Of a stretch of DNA of 64,000 nucleotides, positions 1-13,500 are shown piece after piece; position 1 is the first letter of the stretch; the number at the start of each line of letters is the position of its first letter. The notes beneath the pieces were generated by a model. It made no database searches. It worked only from the letters and a program-made list of their open reading frames with translations, and was not told where the DNA came from. Where the stretch lies: the NCBI RefSeq assembly GCF_002999335.1, contig NW_020312759.1, positions 99,784-163,783 of the forward strand. The letters run 5' to 3'. The translations under genes and the position numbers were made by a program. The DNA is from Cyclospora cayetanensis (lineage: Eukaryota; Apicomplexa; Conoidasida; Eucoccidiorida; Eimeriidae).

Positions 1-1200
1 TATAACAGAGACCTCTAGGGGCCCCCCTCGGCCTCCAAATACCACAAGCGCGTTCGGCTGGCAGGAGTGATTGAATTTGCATACAGGCTGCCCATACAGT
101 CCTACTGCCACTTCCCTCCCGCTGTCGCAGCACAGGCAGGACCCCGCGGAGGGGTCTGCCGACCCCCCAGAGATGTCGCTCCTTGTGATGGAGTGCACAT
201 TCGCTGAGAGGCGGTGCAGCAGTGCTGCAATCTCTGGCGCCGCGGGAACCCCATCAGGCCCTGACTGCAAACATCTTCCTCCTGCAAAAGGCCCTTTTAG
301 AGTCTCGGAAAGATCGGGGGGCAGCAGCTGCTCAAGAAGGGCAGCAGAGGCTGCACACGATTCCAAATACGAGGAGAGGGCAGTAGAGGGGCTGCTGTTT
401 GGCGGCGCACTGCACGCGCATTGCTTTTTAAGTTCGACTGAATCTAAAGAGTCCACTTCTGCCGCTAGTTTCTCGGGATGCGCCGCTGCTCCATGGCTGC
501 CCGCAAACTCTTCTGCTGAATGGCCTTCGAGCAGGAGTCGCAGCAGCAGCCGCTGAGTCAGACTGGGGCCTCTGCCTGCCGAGGCTTTCCGAATATCTGG
601 GAGAGACACAGCCGCAGCAGCACACGTGCATGTTGCATAGCTAAAGGCATGCGATTGCGGACGCGCTATAGATATGCCACCTTAGTTACGCAAGGGCCCA
701 CCCCTGACGCATCTGGCTTCGCCCCGCTGAAAAATGCGTCAAGCGAGGTGTGTGACCAAGGACTCACGGCTGAAAATCCTGCACTCCAACTTGTGCAGGG
801 GCCAGGCGGCGCGTTGGCATTCGAGGCTGCAGTAGCAGACCGCTTTGCATGCGCCACAACGCTTCGCTGCGGTCCCACTCCGTCCATCGTGCCCTGCATA
901 CACTTTGTGGTTGTGGTCGTAAGGAGTGAGGCACCAATCGCAGGAAGTTACTGAACAGGCGCCTGCTTCTCCAGGGGGCCCCCCTGATGAGCGTTCAGAC
1001 GGATCTTCCTCAGGGGCAAGGGCTGCAGGGCACTCGGGTGCAATGCGGCTGGACCAGACCAGCGGTCTCTGCTGTCTGCACAGCAGCTTTCCCGCCTTTA
1101 TGAACTCCGAGGCGACAATGCCTCCGCCTCTGTTCCCACCAACATCCGAGCAGACTCTCACGGAGGGTGACAAGAAGATCTTGGGACTGCGCGAGTTCAT
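1..1200 (-). CDS. MYND zinc-finger/SET domain (SMYD-type) lysine methyltransferase, partial at left edge
   Basis: Two exons are visible: 1200-768 and 596 to the window edge. The proposed start is the ATG at 1198-1200. The donor after 768 (GTGAGT) and the acceptor before 596 join in phase. Exon 1 carries an N-terminal SET-like stretch (about residues 15-50), then a MYND finger with the zinc-ligand pattern Cys87, Cys90, Cys115, Cys118, Cys124, Cys128, His136, Cys140. Exon 2 stays open to the edge. It encodes a Leu-rich helix, a low-complexity Ser/Ala spacer, an N-V-H-S-I segment and the SET core F-N-H-S-C-x-P-N (about bases 30-70). This MYND-inside-SET order is the hallmark of SMYD proteins, which transfer methyl groups from S-adenosylmethionine to lysines. 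The substrate cannot be inferred. The post-SET region lies outside the window. An additional 5' exon cannot be excluded. Family call firm; exact start less so. Confidence 0.8.
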
Positions 1201-4200
1201 GCTGCGTCAGTAGTCGCGGGGCTGCCAACGTGGCATCGGCGCCGCTCTCTGGGATCATAAATTGAAAAAAACTCAAGAACACGTAAAGGCAGTCTTCAAC
1301 GATATCCATCTAGACGCCTGCAAGGGAAAAGACAGAAGCGTCGGCGGGGGCGAGGGCGCTCTGAGGGGGGGGGACAAACGTTCGTCGGCTTTGAGGGGCC
1401 CCAACCGAAAGATAAAATAAACGTTAAGCGCGCTTGATACAGAAGAGGTTGCCACTGAATTCCTGTATATTTCTGAAGTGTCAAGCAGTGCCGGAGCAGT
1501 AAAGGGAGAGGGACAGGTAGGAAACGGACCCGCACAAGGCCCCGTTTTGTCAGGAAGTCTTTGTAGGGCCCTGCATCGCGCAACTTCCAAAAGGAGGCCG
1601 CAGAGCAACGGACAGGTGGTAAAGGATCATGAAGTGATCTATCGAATATACAGGCCCTATTTTGTTTTCTACACTGTAGACAGTGCGCCCGCGGAGCGTG
1701 AGAGGCTGACAAGTTTTTTTAGTAGATCGAGGCGCAGTATACGGCATTGAACCGGCGTTCCTGTGAAGGCGGCTGCGCGCCTTAAGGTAGAGACAAGCCT
1801 ATGCGAAGTCTCCACAGAGCTAATGTAGCAGCGGCTAGTTTAGCCAGGCATCTATCTTGGGGGCGACAGAAGGAAGTCAATTTTAAAAAGCGGAAGGGGC
1901 GGCGACCGTTGTATGCTTCGTGCATCTTCGCCTTGCGACCTCTTTCCAAAACACTCAGCAACGAGTGAAGCATTTAGGTCGAAACAAAAAGGAGGGGTGC
2001 TTTGCACATCTTCCTCCCGTTTCTGGCCCCCAGAAGCATACATCTTCTATGTTAGTGTGGGCCAGCTCATTGGGGCTAGGACTTGCTCTAGGGTAACCTC
2101 TATGCGTCATGTGCTACGATACACTTGAAATTTTCTACCACAGGGGGCTCCCAGCTCACGAGGAAGGGAAGCCACATGGGATGTCTAAGCAGCTGTTCGT
2201 CCGTGCTTTCCTCCTCTTTCTTCCACGACCGTAACATCCCCCTGGGGTCCCCCCGAGTGTCAAGAGATCATCTAGTTATATTTGACTATGAATCAGTAAA
2301 TAAGCGCCTAATTGGTTTGTCTTTTTTTCTCTTTCGCTAGCTCGTATATGATGTTTATTGCACAGTCCAGCTGGCCCGATACAAATAAACGCACTGTTGT
2401 GTTCACGGGTAGTCGTTGCTATGTACAACTAGCTCTCAATGCTCAGAGTAGCTAGATAGTTCAGCTGTGCGCACCCTAGCTGTCCTTTCTTCTCATGTCA
2501 GGGCTCTGAGAAGCGCAAGTAGGGATAAAGGGAGCTCTTTTGAAGGGCACTCAGTAACTCTTTATAAAGACCCTATTGAGCCAGGAGTATGTGTGTTCTT
2601 CATGAGATTTCAGATGGAGCGCTACGGCGCGTAGCTGCACTGTCTAGCCACACGGAGCATTCACAGTGAGGTACTCCTAGGATCAAGTGCGAACCTACAC
2701 CATTGCGTCTTTTTGCACCGCGCTAACGCTACGCTGCAGCTGATGGATATACAAACCGGCAAGCCAATAAGCCATGCAGTTTCTTGATCAATTCGTGGTT
2801 AATATTACGTATAGCGAAGAGCTTCCAGGTGTAGCGTGGCCAGATACAGGACTCTTGATTTGATGGATATTGGGGTCCCCACAGCACTTTTGGAAAAATT
2901 CAGACCAGAGCATCAGGTAACACTGTGAGGGCCGATGGGTCGTTCTCTTACTTGGTCTTTACTGCCCTCTGCACACTCGGGAGACGGAAGGCCCCTCCTG
3001 CACCTTTTGGCGCTTGGCAAAAGAGCCCCTACCAAGACATTGTGGCCTAGAGAGGGCACAGACAACGCTCTACACTGCCATGCCTGGCAAAGGGAACTGG
3101 TGGCGGCTATCTTAGTAGGAGACATTTTGAAAACAGCCTATCCTACCGCCCACTGAGCGCACGTGTGGCATTAAAGAGCCTCATCGTGCTTCACAGGGAA
3201 AGCGAGTGACTATCAGGAGACTTGTCATTGTCATACAACAATTCACTGGAATGTAATTGGTAGCAATCTTCTTTCATTGCCTGGTAAACGCGGAGGATAA
3301 AACTTTCACGCCTCATTCAGTCGATGCGCACCAGTTGCCTATGGTACGCACATCATTGCTATTTAATTGAAGCCAACGAAAGCCGATTTCTGATCGCCCC
3401 CACCAGTGAACTGGCCTCGTTTGCAGATTGGCAGCAAGAAAAGTAGGCAGACTACCTGCCAGCCCCAATATACTACATCCTTGGGTAGCTCAGCCTTCGC
3501 GCCTGTGTCTCCTGTGATTTATTAGGCTAGTTGCTCCTTCCAATACACGTGCGTCTCTAGTGGGTTTCTGCTTGCAAGGTCGGTCGCCAGCACTACAACG
3601 CAGGGACTGCAGCCCATAAAAATTGTCAGTACACGCTGCCTTGCCCCTTTCAAAGCCCTTTAGAGTCATGTTCCCACCAATAGTGCTGCGTCCGCGAGTG
3701 CCTCCCACTTAATGCCCTTCTTCATTTATCCCGTCGAGTGCCGTTGACAAAAGAAACCCTTTCGTTCGGTCTCCTCCATGTGGACCTCGAGCTGCTACCA
3801 AAAAGCATTAGCTTTCATGCTTAGAAAGCCCCCAAGGCCGGGAGAAACCCCAGCACGCATGGGGGAGTAAGCGCGGAAGGGAGACGAAGCGTGCACCTGC
3901 CCCTCCTGAGGAGTGTCAGCTCCTTGGATTTTTTGCAACTTCCACCATTACACGGGCTGTGCTAGAGTGAGAGGAAATAGGCGCATGTGAATAGGAGAGA
4001 CACACTCCTTGGAAGGAAAAGTATGGTCATCTGGACCTACAGCCTAGCTTGGATTCAGCGATATTGGTGAGAGAGAAGCATCTGATGAAGCACGTGCCAG
4101 CGGCGCTTCGCCCCAAGAAGCCGTATCAACCAACTGGGTGTGGCTCTGGTGGAATGGGCCATATAGCTACCTCTTGGTAAACGCCTAGCACACAAGCACA

Positions 4201-5533
4201 GGCGTACCCAGGTGGGCATGCCCGGCCTTATTCGTGGCGCTGTACGGATACATGGAAGGTTGGCTGAACCATTAGTAAAGAGCCGCCTTCAGCCCTTACT
4301 TGGCTTCGCGAATCGTAAGGACCCTCGAGATACCCAATGTCACGGGAGGGGTTGAAGGCAAATGACCCTCTGGCGGCATAAGGGCAATCCGGAAGGCCGT
4401 TAAGCTTGAGGGAACCCCCTTGGATAATGCCGAGCCTCCATTGCACGCACCTAAAATCTCATTGGTGCCTATTAAGGGGGCATTCCGAGAAACCACAAAG
4501 GCGGGGACCTATGCGACTCTAGTGTAACACCTGTCTGTCCTGGCCTGCAGTATCGGGCACGGTTAACGCAGGCCACTCACTGAAGAATAGGACGACGAAG
4601 GACCCCTTAGCGCGGAACGTGGGTTTTAACACCGTATAGAGAGAGGGGTGCTCGTTAACACAATCCAACGCTCAGTCTCTGCAGCGTGCAAGATGCCTCG
4701 GGTTGAGGCCACGGTAGCTCCTCAGCCGCCTCCCGATACCGCCTTCCTGAATCTGGCGCACAGCATCCCCTGTTTCGTTTATTTAATTGATTCTACTTTA
4801 TTCCGGTGCCATGATACGCTTTTGTACGGCCGGGAGTGTTGATGTGTACAACCCCTCTCCCGACGGCACCCCGCGATTTCCCGGGTGGCTGTCTCAGGGA
4901 CCGCCGAGCACTTTCGTTTCTTTCCGTTGCTGGTCTCTAGAAATCCGCCACTGCCTTTGCCCCTCGTGCTAGAGAGGTCTTTTATGCGGGGGCATTAAGA
5001 GGCATCCTGGGTGCCGGCGGAGTTGAGCCTTGTAGGGCACCTCCTCGCTCTGCGCGCATTCCAGGGCGTCGGTACAGCGGATAGAGGCCTCCTACAAATC
5101 GAGTTGCCGCGAGCTGTGGCATGCAGCTTCACACTCTGTAGCTTCTGGACAGCGCTCTAGGCTGCTGAGCAGTCTTCGCAGCCACTTGGACACCCCTGTC
5201 TACTAGCATCGGAATTTCCCACAAACTCCCGTAGCCTTGCACTTCCCTCTGGCGAACGACCTTTTGTGCGTCTTTGGCGTACTGCCGGCCGTGCACATAG
5301 CCACCGGCGGCAACACGTCATGACCTCTGGCCCCGAAAGACGCAACGCAAATGACCTTAACTGCTCATGCGAAAGGAGGGTTTCCCCTGGGGAAGGGAAG
5401 CGCAACTGCAGGCTCAGCTTGTGCAGGGGCTCAGTGCAGCACCTTGTTGCGTATTTCAGAAAAGCGCGTGCAAGACGGCGGCTCCCGAGTCAGGCATAGA
5501 GGCGCAGAGATCCATGTGTCATCATCTTCCGGG
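1201..5533. other. Intergenic region between divergent SMYD and ribophorin genes
   Basis: About 4.3 kb. Open frames here are short and show no family resemblance, domain or splice-supported exon chain. It must contain the promoters of the two divergent genes, but no promoter element is recognisable by eye. I see no tRNA, rRNA or tandem array in it. Confidence 0.5.
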
Positions 5534-8500
5534 ATGCGGAGGGGGCGACGCCATGCGCCTTTCTCTGCGCAACTGGGAATGGGGTTTGCGTCAGTGTGTC
5601 TTTTATTCTTACTCGCAACAGCGCTGTGCGCCACGTGCGACTTCGCTTTCGAGGATACGGAGATCCCCCAAATCGCCACAGCGACCCTACCGCTGCCCAG
5701 GCCGTCTGCCGCCACGGCCTGCGCACTGCAGCACCTGAAGCAGCAGCAGCAGCTCCTTCTCGCTCTTGAGCAGCTGCATGCCTCCGCTAGCAGCCGACTC
5801 CTGCAGGATTCTGCCCTGACCGCTCTCCATGAGGCCATCAAATCGGCTGTCGTGGGCGAAAAGGTGCGTTGCTCGTACCAGCAGGCGCCCTCACGCGGTC
5901 TGTCCGTTTCCTGGACTGCCAGCTTCCCACTCTACCTCATAGCAGCAGAGGTGTCAAGTAAGGTCTTCTGCCGCTGCCGTATCCTCGGTGGCTCCCCCAA
6001 GCCTCCCCGTGGATAAGCTGCTCGTTGTCTGCACAGGTGGTGCGGCTTCTCAAGTTTGACCGCATTGCGAAGGTCACTGTGCAGCTGAAGCTAAGAAACA
6101 CAGGGAAGTCTCCAGTTTCTGCTTTTTACTTCGTTCTGCCATATTCAGAAGCCACTCAGGTGAGGCTGCTGAAGCTCCTGAGCGACCCTAGGCGATGGGG
6201 AGCAGCACGTCAGCGCCCTCCCTTCCCTCCCCTCTCCCTCCCCTCCAAAACTGGCTAGCTCGCTGCTCAGAAGGCTGTTCGCATGCAACTAGTTGGCCGC
6301 TGGCGGGCGGTCTCTCTAGAGACTGTTCGCTGGCTTCCTTCAGGGCTTGCAGGCAGCTGGCGCATCCTGAACGTTCTGAAATGGAATTTTACACTGGATG
6401 GGAATCGGCGGCTGTGTCGCAGCTAGGGTGGGCAGGAGCCGCTACTTTGGAGGGCGTCCACCTCCCCGTGGAATCCGTTTCGAAGGAGCGGCCAAGCATC
6501 AAGTCCTTCCTGCCGGCAGACTGGACGTCGAGGGCTCTCTTGATTGAGGATGTGGAACGCCACCTGGTGGCTGCTAGCGAGGGTCGTGCCGCCTTTAGCT
6601 CCCCCTGCTCTTCCCAGGTGTTCAGAGTTAAACTGGCAGAGCCCTTGGGAGCTTCCCAGGCTGTACAGGTGGCCATCTCATACCACCTTGGTAGGACAAG
6701 GCTCCCGTCTCGGAAGAGCGCAGCCTTACATTCCCCGAGCCCTCTGTAGCTGAAAGGTCCAGGCAGACCTCTGCTGCCGCAGATGGTGCTGAAGGGACGC
6801 AGGCAGGCAGGCAGGGAGGCAGGGAGGCAGACAGACAGGCGGGCCTAACGTGCAGACACGCCTCGGTTGAGACTCGTTGCCCTTGTAGGGGAAGGAGGGG
6901 AACGGAGAATGGCGGCAGGCGAAATGTCTTTAGAGGGGCGGCCTAAGGCATGCTCCTCCAGGCGCTACTTTTCTGGAGGTTTTAAGTTGGTGGCTCCCAT
7001 GTTGGGTGTGATCACGCATGCTGCGACCCCTTTCGGTGGTGGTACTGCTTCGCTGCAGGACGGCCCTACCAGCCGCTGCCTCAGGCGGTCGACCTCGAGT
7101 TCATTCAGTCGGTCCTCTTCGCCACCTCCTCCAACTGGCCGCTTCCATATCCAGCGCTGCGCAGCTCTGTCGCCTTCCGGCTGCCCCCTCAGACGACTCT
7201 GGGAGAGGCAGGGGAAATGCGCATGCAAAAAGTGAGCCTCACAGGCTGATCGGGGGGGAGGGTGCAGCAAGGTGGGGCACATCCTAGGGGCTAGATGGTG
7301 TAAGAACCCCTGCGGACTCTCCTGGTACCAAGGCGATACGTAGCCGGCGGCAGTGTGCCGCGCGTTGCAAGTCTTTCTGGGCGCCAGCATGCGGTGCCTA
7401 ACACCTACCAGAGCGCTGTAGGTGGGAATGAAGCGTGGTGTTGAGAGAGTAGCGTAGGTGCTGGGGAGTGTGGAAGGCTAGATTTGGGGAGATGGCAGGG
7501 CTTTCGCATTCTACAACTATATACAAAGCTTTGGCTGCCTCTTGTAGGGCTCGTAAGCACTGTAGCTTATGCGATAGCCTTGGGAGTCTTCCCCCAGCGA
7601 ATGAAACGATCACCTCGGGGTGTGGGGGTGGGTGTGTATGTGCTTGCTGGCTGTGAGCTGTATGCATCTGGTGCTGCTTCCGGGTGCGCAGAAGGGATTT
7701 CGGAAGCTCGAAGACGGAGTGTGGGCCTGGGAATCCCAGGAGACTATCCCGCCGTTGGCGGTGGTGCAGCCGTTTGCTCTTTTGTTTCCCCTGCCGCTCC
7801 ATCTGGGCTACGTGGTCTCCATGCAGCGGTTAGTCGTGGTTTCCGTGCAAGGTGCGATGGCAAATGAAGAGCTCTTTAAGATCCACAACGATGCGGCTTA
7901 CCAGAAGGTAGGGCAGTGGGGGCACCGGCGCGCCTTGTTTCTTCAGTGCCTGTGCGTGTTGATCTAGTGGGCAGTTCGCAAGGCTGTATACGCGTAGGCA
8001 GCCTCTTAAGCGGCAGGAAGTGCCACGACGCTCAGGCGGGCCTGAAAGCCCAACATGTTGTACATACCTCTGTGCGCACCAGAGATTTAGGGGGGCCCCC
8101 CGTAGACCTCAAGTGCAGGCGACAGACAGACCACGGCATGCCTGCTGAGTTCGCTTGTTTCCACTTAGGAAGCTGAATAATCCGGCGTAAGGCTCTTGCT
8201 TGTTGGCTCAGGGCGCTTTCAATCCCATCAGCATCGCATTGCTTCAGGGGCTAGCCCCTGGCACACCCCGTCTAGCGCTAGCGCTTGAGGATGTGCCCCG
8301 AGGGAAGCGTGTCCCGAGCCACGTGCTGTTCGATCTGCATGCACATCTACCAGCGGATGTGTATAACCTGGACGTTGCTGACATCGCTGGCAACTTGACA
8401 AGCACCTTTGCAAGCCGTACGGTAGGCCCGAAAAATACTCCGCTTTCGACGCATCTCGAGGTGAGAGGCCACACGCAGAGTCTCGGTTATTTCCCTTTGC

Positions 8501-10541
8501 GGGTGGCAAGCCTGTGCATCCTTGCAGCCGTAAAGTCTGCCCTTGGGGACCCCTGCGGTGACACACGTGCTGCAGGGGGGCGCTCCTGTAGGTAACAGGG
8601 ATAAAGGGTTCGTGTGTGCACGGGGCCGGGGGGACGGCCGGCGTAAAACGCAGTCCACTTCGTTGGAAGACCCCCTTTCTGGCGTCATCCTCTAGGGTCA
8701 CCTCCACTTCGCTCCCAGTAACGCGGAGACGCAGGAAACGCTGTGGCTGCGCTGTGTTGCATCGCTGACTCTCAGAGGATGAATCAGCAGATGATTGACG
8801 CTAAGGGGGCGCTGCATGTGTGTGTCTGTGTGTATATGCGTCACATGCGTGGTCTGTGGGCCTCCGCAGGTCTGGCCGCGGTACCCCGTGCTCGGCGGGT
8901 GGAATTTCGATTTTGTGGTAAAGTACAACGTGCCTGCGAGCTCTATGCAACAGAATAGTCCGGGGAGCCAGACATTCTCGGTGCGCATCCCCCTCGAACC
9001 ACCTTTTCCAGACGTCTACACCGAGGATCTCTCCCTCACGGTGGCTCTTCCTACAGGTAGGCGTAATGACCTTTCTGTCTTAACCGGCCGGCAGAGGATG
9101 CCTGCGGCACTGCCGAAATCGTTCGTTTTGCCGTTTCGTCCCACCACGCAGGTGCTACAAACGTCCGATACTCTTCCTCCATTCAGTTCGAGGCCGTCGA
9201 AGAAACACAGATAAAATGGTGGTTCGACGTGCTTACTACCCGCCCCGCGCTGACGGTGCGGTGGCACGCTCTCTCGGCCGCTCCCTCAGAGGGGGAGAAG
9301 CCCTTCCTCGTGGTGACCTATGACTATTTCTATCCGGCGAGCTTGGAGAATCTAAAGGAGCTCTTCGTGCTGGTGCTTGTTGCTGCTATCGCCATTGCGG
9401 CGTTCCTTCTCTACTCATGCAAATTCAGGTTCGCGCGGCTTGTAATGTAATCCGCTGGTAGGCTGCTGCATGCGATGCTGCGTATGATTCGGCTTCGCAC
9501 TGTCGTGCAGCAGAGCGGTCAGGCTTCTGAAGGAGCAGTAGTGTGTGGTAGCGAGGGAGTGCGCATCAGCAAGGCACCCTGTTGATCATTTAATCTCTGC
9601 GCAGGTTCGGCACGTCAGAGGAGGATATGGCGGCTGCAGGCCAACAACGCGCCTGTGAGCATCTTGTCACGGATCTGGGACGTATAGCTGAGCAGGCTCT
9701 CCGCGCCGGCCGTAAGCATCTGCGCGCCACCCAGAGGCATGGAATACTACAGCTCAGAGACATGCATGTTAGGCGTACTATCTCTGCCGTGGCAACTGGG
9801 GCTCTCTCCCTCGGCTTTTCTCCCCGTAACAATTTGACGTTATCCGCCCTAAACCGTTTGGTACTGAGCACATCGCTTTTCATACGAAAAGGTAGTCACT
9901 GTCTTTTAATGCTGCCCCTGTACACGGCACCTTGTTTCCTGCGAGCGCAGAGGAGTACATTGATCGAATGGCGGTCGGCCGGGCAAAGCACCGGGGTGAA
10001 TTGATCCACAGGGACCCCAGTGGAGCAGAAGAGTGGAGAAAAGCACACTACAGCCGCGAAGCAGCCGCTTCTGCTATATTAGAGACTGCTGCTCTGGCGG
10101 AGAGCTTCAAGGCCGGTTTCAAGAGCGCACTCTCGCGGCACCACAAGGCCGTACAGGCCCTTGTTACCGCCCAACCCGAGGTAAGCAAAGCACCACGTAC
10201 CCCGTAACGCTCCGCGTCCTCCGCTTGTGGGCTTTCGGGCAGGTCGTTCTGCTTATTCTGCTTTGTCACAGTATGTCGCGCCATCTACTCAGGGGGCATG
10301 CTTTGAGCGGCGCATGCAATACGTTGGCATAAAAATTCACAGCGGAGCTCAGGCCCCTAGGTGTGCAGTTGGTAGTGGTGTGAGTTATGGTGGGAAACTT
10401 GGGGCTTATTGATGTGGGTCGTGTTCTCAGGGAAGAGGGCTACAAGAGGCGCAGCGGGAAGCAGAGTCAGCAGCAGAGCAGCTGCTTGCATACGCTGATC
10501 GGTGCAGCGCACTGCCGCCAAAAAAACCGTGCAACACTTAG
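5534..10541 (+). CDS. OST1: Ribophorin I, subunit OST1 of the oligosaccharyltransferase complex
   Basis: Eleven phase-consistent exons: 5534-5950, 6037-6159, 6357-6690, 7059-7231, 7692-7907, 8212-8460, 8870-9056, 9152-9428, 9605-9774, 9951-10180, 10431-10541 (828 codons; human ribophorin I has 607). The start ATG precedes a basic segment and a hydrophobic signal peptide; an internal ATG at 5579 would begin directly at the hydrophobic core. Family landmarks in order are the lumenal 'AKVT..L.L.N.G' strand, the P-Y-P segment, 'RYPVLGGWNFDF..KYNVP' in exon 7, the aromatic WWF region, and a single membrane span (about 9340-9428) followed by a long charged cytosolic helix. The protein is an ER membrane glycoprotein that helps present nascent chains to the STT3 catalytic subunit for N-glycosylation. 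The N-terminus is longer than usual and Gln/Leu-rich. The 5' splice choice of exon 1 (GTGTCA rather than the nearby GTAAGG) was set by phase and is the weakest junction. Confidence 0.85.
6796..6842. repeat. GGCA/GGGA-type simple repeat in OST1 intron 3
   Basis: A short G-rich run of GGCAGGCAGG and GGGAGGCA units lies between OST1 exons 3 and 4 and does not disturb the coding sequence. Confidence 0.7.
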
Positions 10542-13500
10542 TGGCACATTACAAGAAACCTTGTGAATACAGCGCGAGGCGACGGCTCCTTGGGGGCAGC
10601 CATATTTGACCGGCCACCGTCGGAGGGCCAGGCGGCGGCAACATGATGCACAGTGGCGCTCTCACGCGAGCCACAAGCAGTTCAGACAAAAGAAAAGCTT
10701 GGGCGGCATAGCCCAGCGACAAAACATGTATACACAGAGGGTTTCTCTGCCAAGGTCAAGCGGGCTTGTCCGTTTCAACGGGACCTACTGAATGGCATGT
10801 AGCGATACTCGCGCAATCGGTTCCCGCCAACTAGACTAACCAGGGTGCACTCCACGTACCACGCGGGTGCAGTGATATCCACCCAGCGCAGATGAGTGGC
10901 CAACACTCGGGAAGTTTGAGTGTCGCATTTTTCCCAGCGAGGAACTGCTCCCTGAATGCCCTCCTTTATACTGACGTAGGCGCCCGCCCGGGAGGTTCAT
11001 AAACGCCGAAACGAAAATAATCGGGTGGAATAGCTAGCTACATTTTGCCTATGGTGGCAAAACAATGTCGACTGAAGTGCTCCCGCTTTACGGGTCCGTA
11101 TGAGCCTCGAGGTCCTTGCAGAGTGCCTACAGCACTTTTAGCGCAAGAACTGCGCGGAATCGAGGCATTCTCATCGCCAACAGCTGGCCGTGGATTCTGA
11201 AAAACAAGAATAGCGCGTGCAGTGGAGAGTCAGACAGCCGCCGGCCTCGGTCATAGACGATGCGGTGCGTGTGTACGGTACGCACAGCAAAAGTCCAGTA
11301 TGGCAAAGAACGCAATAGTATGCTTTAAAGCAGTGTGGTATCAACGCGAGAAGCAGGGCAAATCGGCAAATATCTCACTAGGATGGAGATCCTGGGATTT
11401 CACTGAACAGGCGCGGGTGATGCGCCTTGTGAAGGACTTCTAGATGGCGGCCTGCCGGCCACGTCATGAGTGTCCGCATCCGATGAGACCGCTGGGAGCC
11501 TCATTCTGTTATCACCACCCCACACAGGAGCAAGCAGCTGAGGGTCATGCACTGTGCCTCATTAAGAGTGGGGTGTACCAGGATCCAAGTTCCGGCGGTG
11601 CAGGGCAGGGATCGCAGCAGCTTACTCGGCGTTGACTGTGAAGTCTTTTGAGCAAAAGGACCTAGAAAATTCCTTTCCTGCTGCAGAGAGCCCTTCTGAA
11701 GGATGCGTGCAGGATTCGCTGGCCTCAGCTGCTGTCTGAGAAGCACGCAGTTGACTCGGCACGTGCGAGTGAGTGAGCTGGCTAGCTATCCATAACTACC
11801 TGGCTACGAACAGCCTGGAATGCTAAGGCCAGTCATGTCGGAAGAATTGGATTCGGAGGGCCGTAGCTAAATGGAGTTGATCTGGGAGGCGCACCTTGAG
11901 GGTTCTGATATACCGAAGGCAACACGCCTGATCCCGCGCGGCTGCTGTAATGCTACTCCACACCGAGGTCACCTCCTGCGGACCCATAGCAAAGGGGAAG
12001 AAAGCAGTCATTTTCGAGCTTGCTGCTTTGTTCGATGCAAATGTAGAGCTCGCTGATGCTCCTCTTGTGACTCGCTTGCAATACAGAAGAGATATTTTTT
12101 GGGTGGAGGGGGGCCTAAGAAAGACGCGTTCTTCACGGCAGGCCTCACTGTGTGCATGGCCTGAATGGCCGCAACCATCTCTCGTAGTTCTCGCAATTTA
12201 TTGAGGGCGTGCGTCAGAGACTGGTCCCATTGAGACTCAGCCATGGCCCTAATGAGGCGCTGCTCTACAAATGCCAAGTCTTGACTCATCATGTAGAGCT
12301 GAAGAGAACGCACAACCACGCAGCAATCCACTGAGTAACCCTGCGGCGTTCAAACGCCAGTGTTGGCCCTGTATGAGGGGATGGACGCACCCTGTGTCCA
12401 CTTGAGGCAATCGTGCCGTCCATTCCCGGACGCACACACGAACCCGTGGGGGGAAACCGCTTGTGGCCCGAGGCGCTGCATGACAAATATAGAATATAGG
12501 ATATTTATGTGCATCCGTGGCTACACCACACCCTGCTGTTGGAGCTTGCGCAGAAGCAGTCACGCCAATTCTTAGCACATGTTTGGTGAGATGTACTTTG
12601 CTCAGTGCTGTGGACGAGCTGCACTTGAACGACGTACGCGGAGCAGCGCCGTGATTGCATCACCCTTTGCGTAGACACTCTCCTCAACCCGTTGAAATTA
12701 GATGCAGACCAACATGAAACAACTGGTGGCGTCTGGTTCAGCAATGGGCGGAGAGCGGTGGGGAACGAGGCTCGATTGTAAGGACGCCAGCCTGTAGGTG
12801 GGGTTTGTACACACGCACACACGAGAACGAGCCAGGAATGCAGGGCTTCACTAGCCCTTCCTGCCAGCCTACTTCTCCCAGTGGAAGCACAAAAACGTAA
12901 AACCCGGCTTACGGGGTTCATGAAGCTCGAGCTGGAATACGCGAATAGTGCGCAGTGGGCCGGCGACCACATGCTAGCTTGCTCTGAGGCAAGGATGTCT
13001 TGCTTATTTCCTGCGCTAGTTTCTTAAATTCCCTACTTACTATGATGCAAAACGTATATACCATCACGTAAAATTAATAAAAGAGAGTTTTCGGCTGACA
13101 AATACCTGTTTATTCAAGGCTCCCCGGGTGGGCGTCGCCAGCGGACGAGGAGGGCGAGCAGCTAAAAATCTGAGCGCTGCTTGCTGATTAGTCACTCACA
13201 ACGAGCCAGTGTCAACGATCATGCATGAAAGCAAGAAAAAATCGGCGTCGGACCCGCCGCAAGGTCTCTTGACTACCAAGGGCCATCACTGGGGGTGAGA
13301 AGGCACGGTGGGGTTGGATCAGTGGGGCGGGGTAGACCACCACTGGCTGGCTCCCACTGAAGACTTACTTACCACCCATAGGTCCATTATAAATTTTATA
13401 TTGCAATTATTTGTACCATAATCCCTCTGTTCCAAGACTTTCTTGTGGAGCTGCGTCGGGCTCATCACAAGGGAAGCAGATGCAATCCCAATCGGTCGCT

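Noticed and set aside
7546..7618. Possible OST1 exon after GTAG at 7547
   Set aside because: Its phase does not fit the neighbouring exons, while joining 7231 directly to 7692 keeps frame and family similarity.
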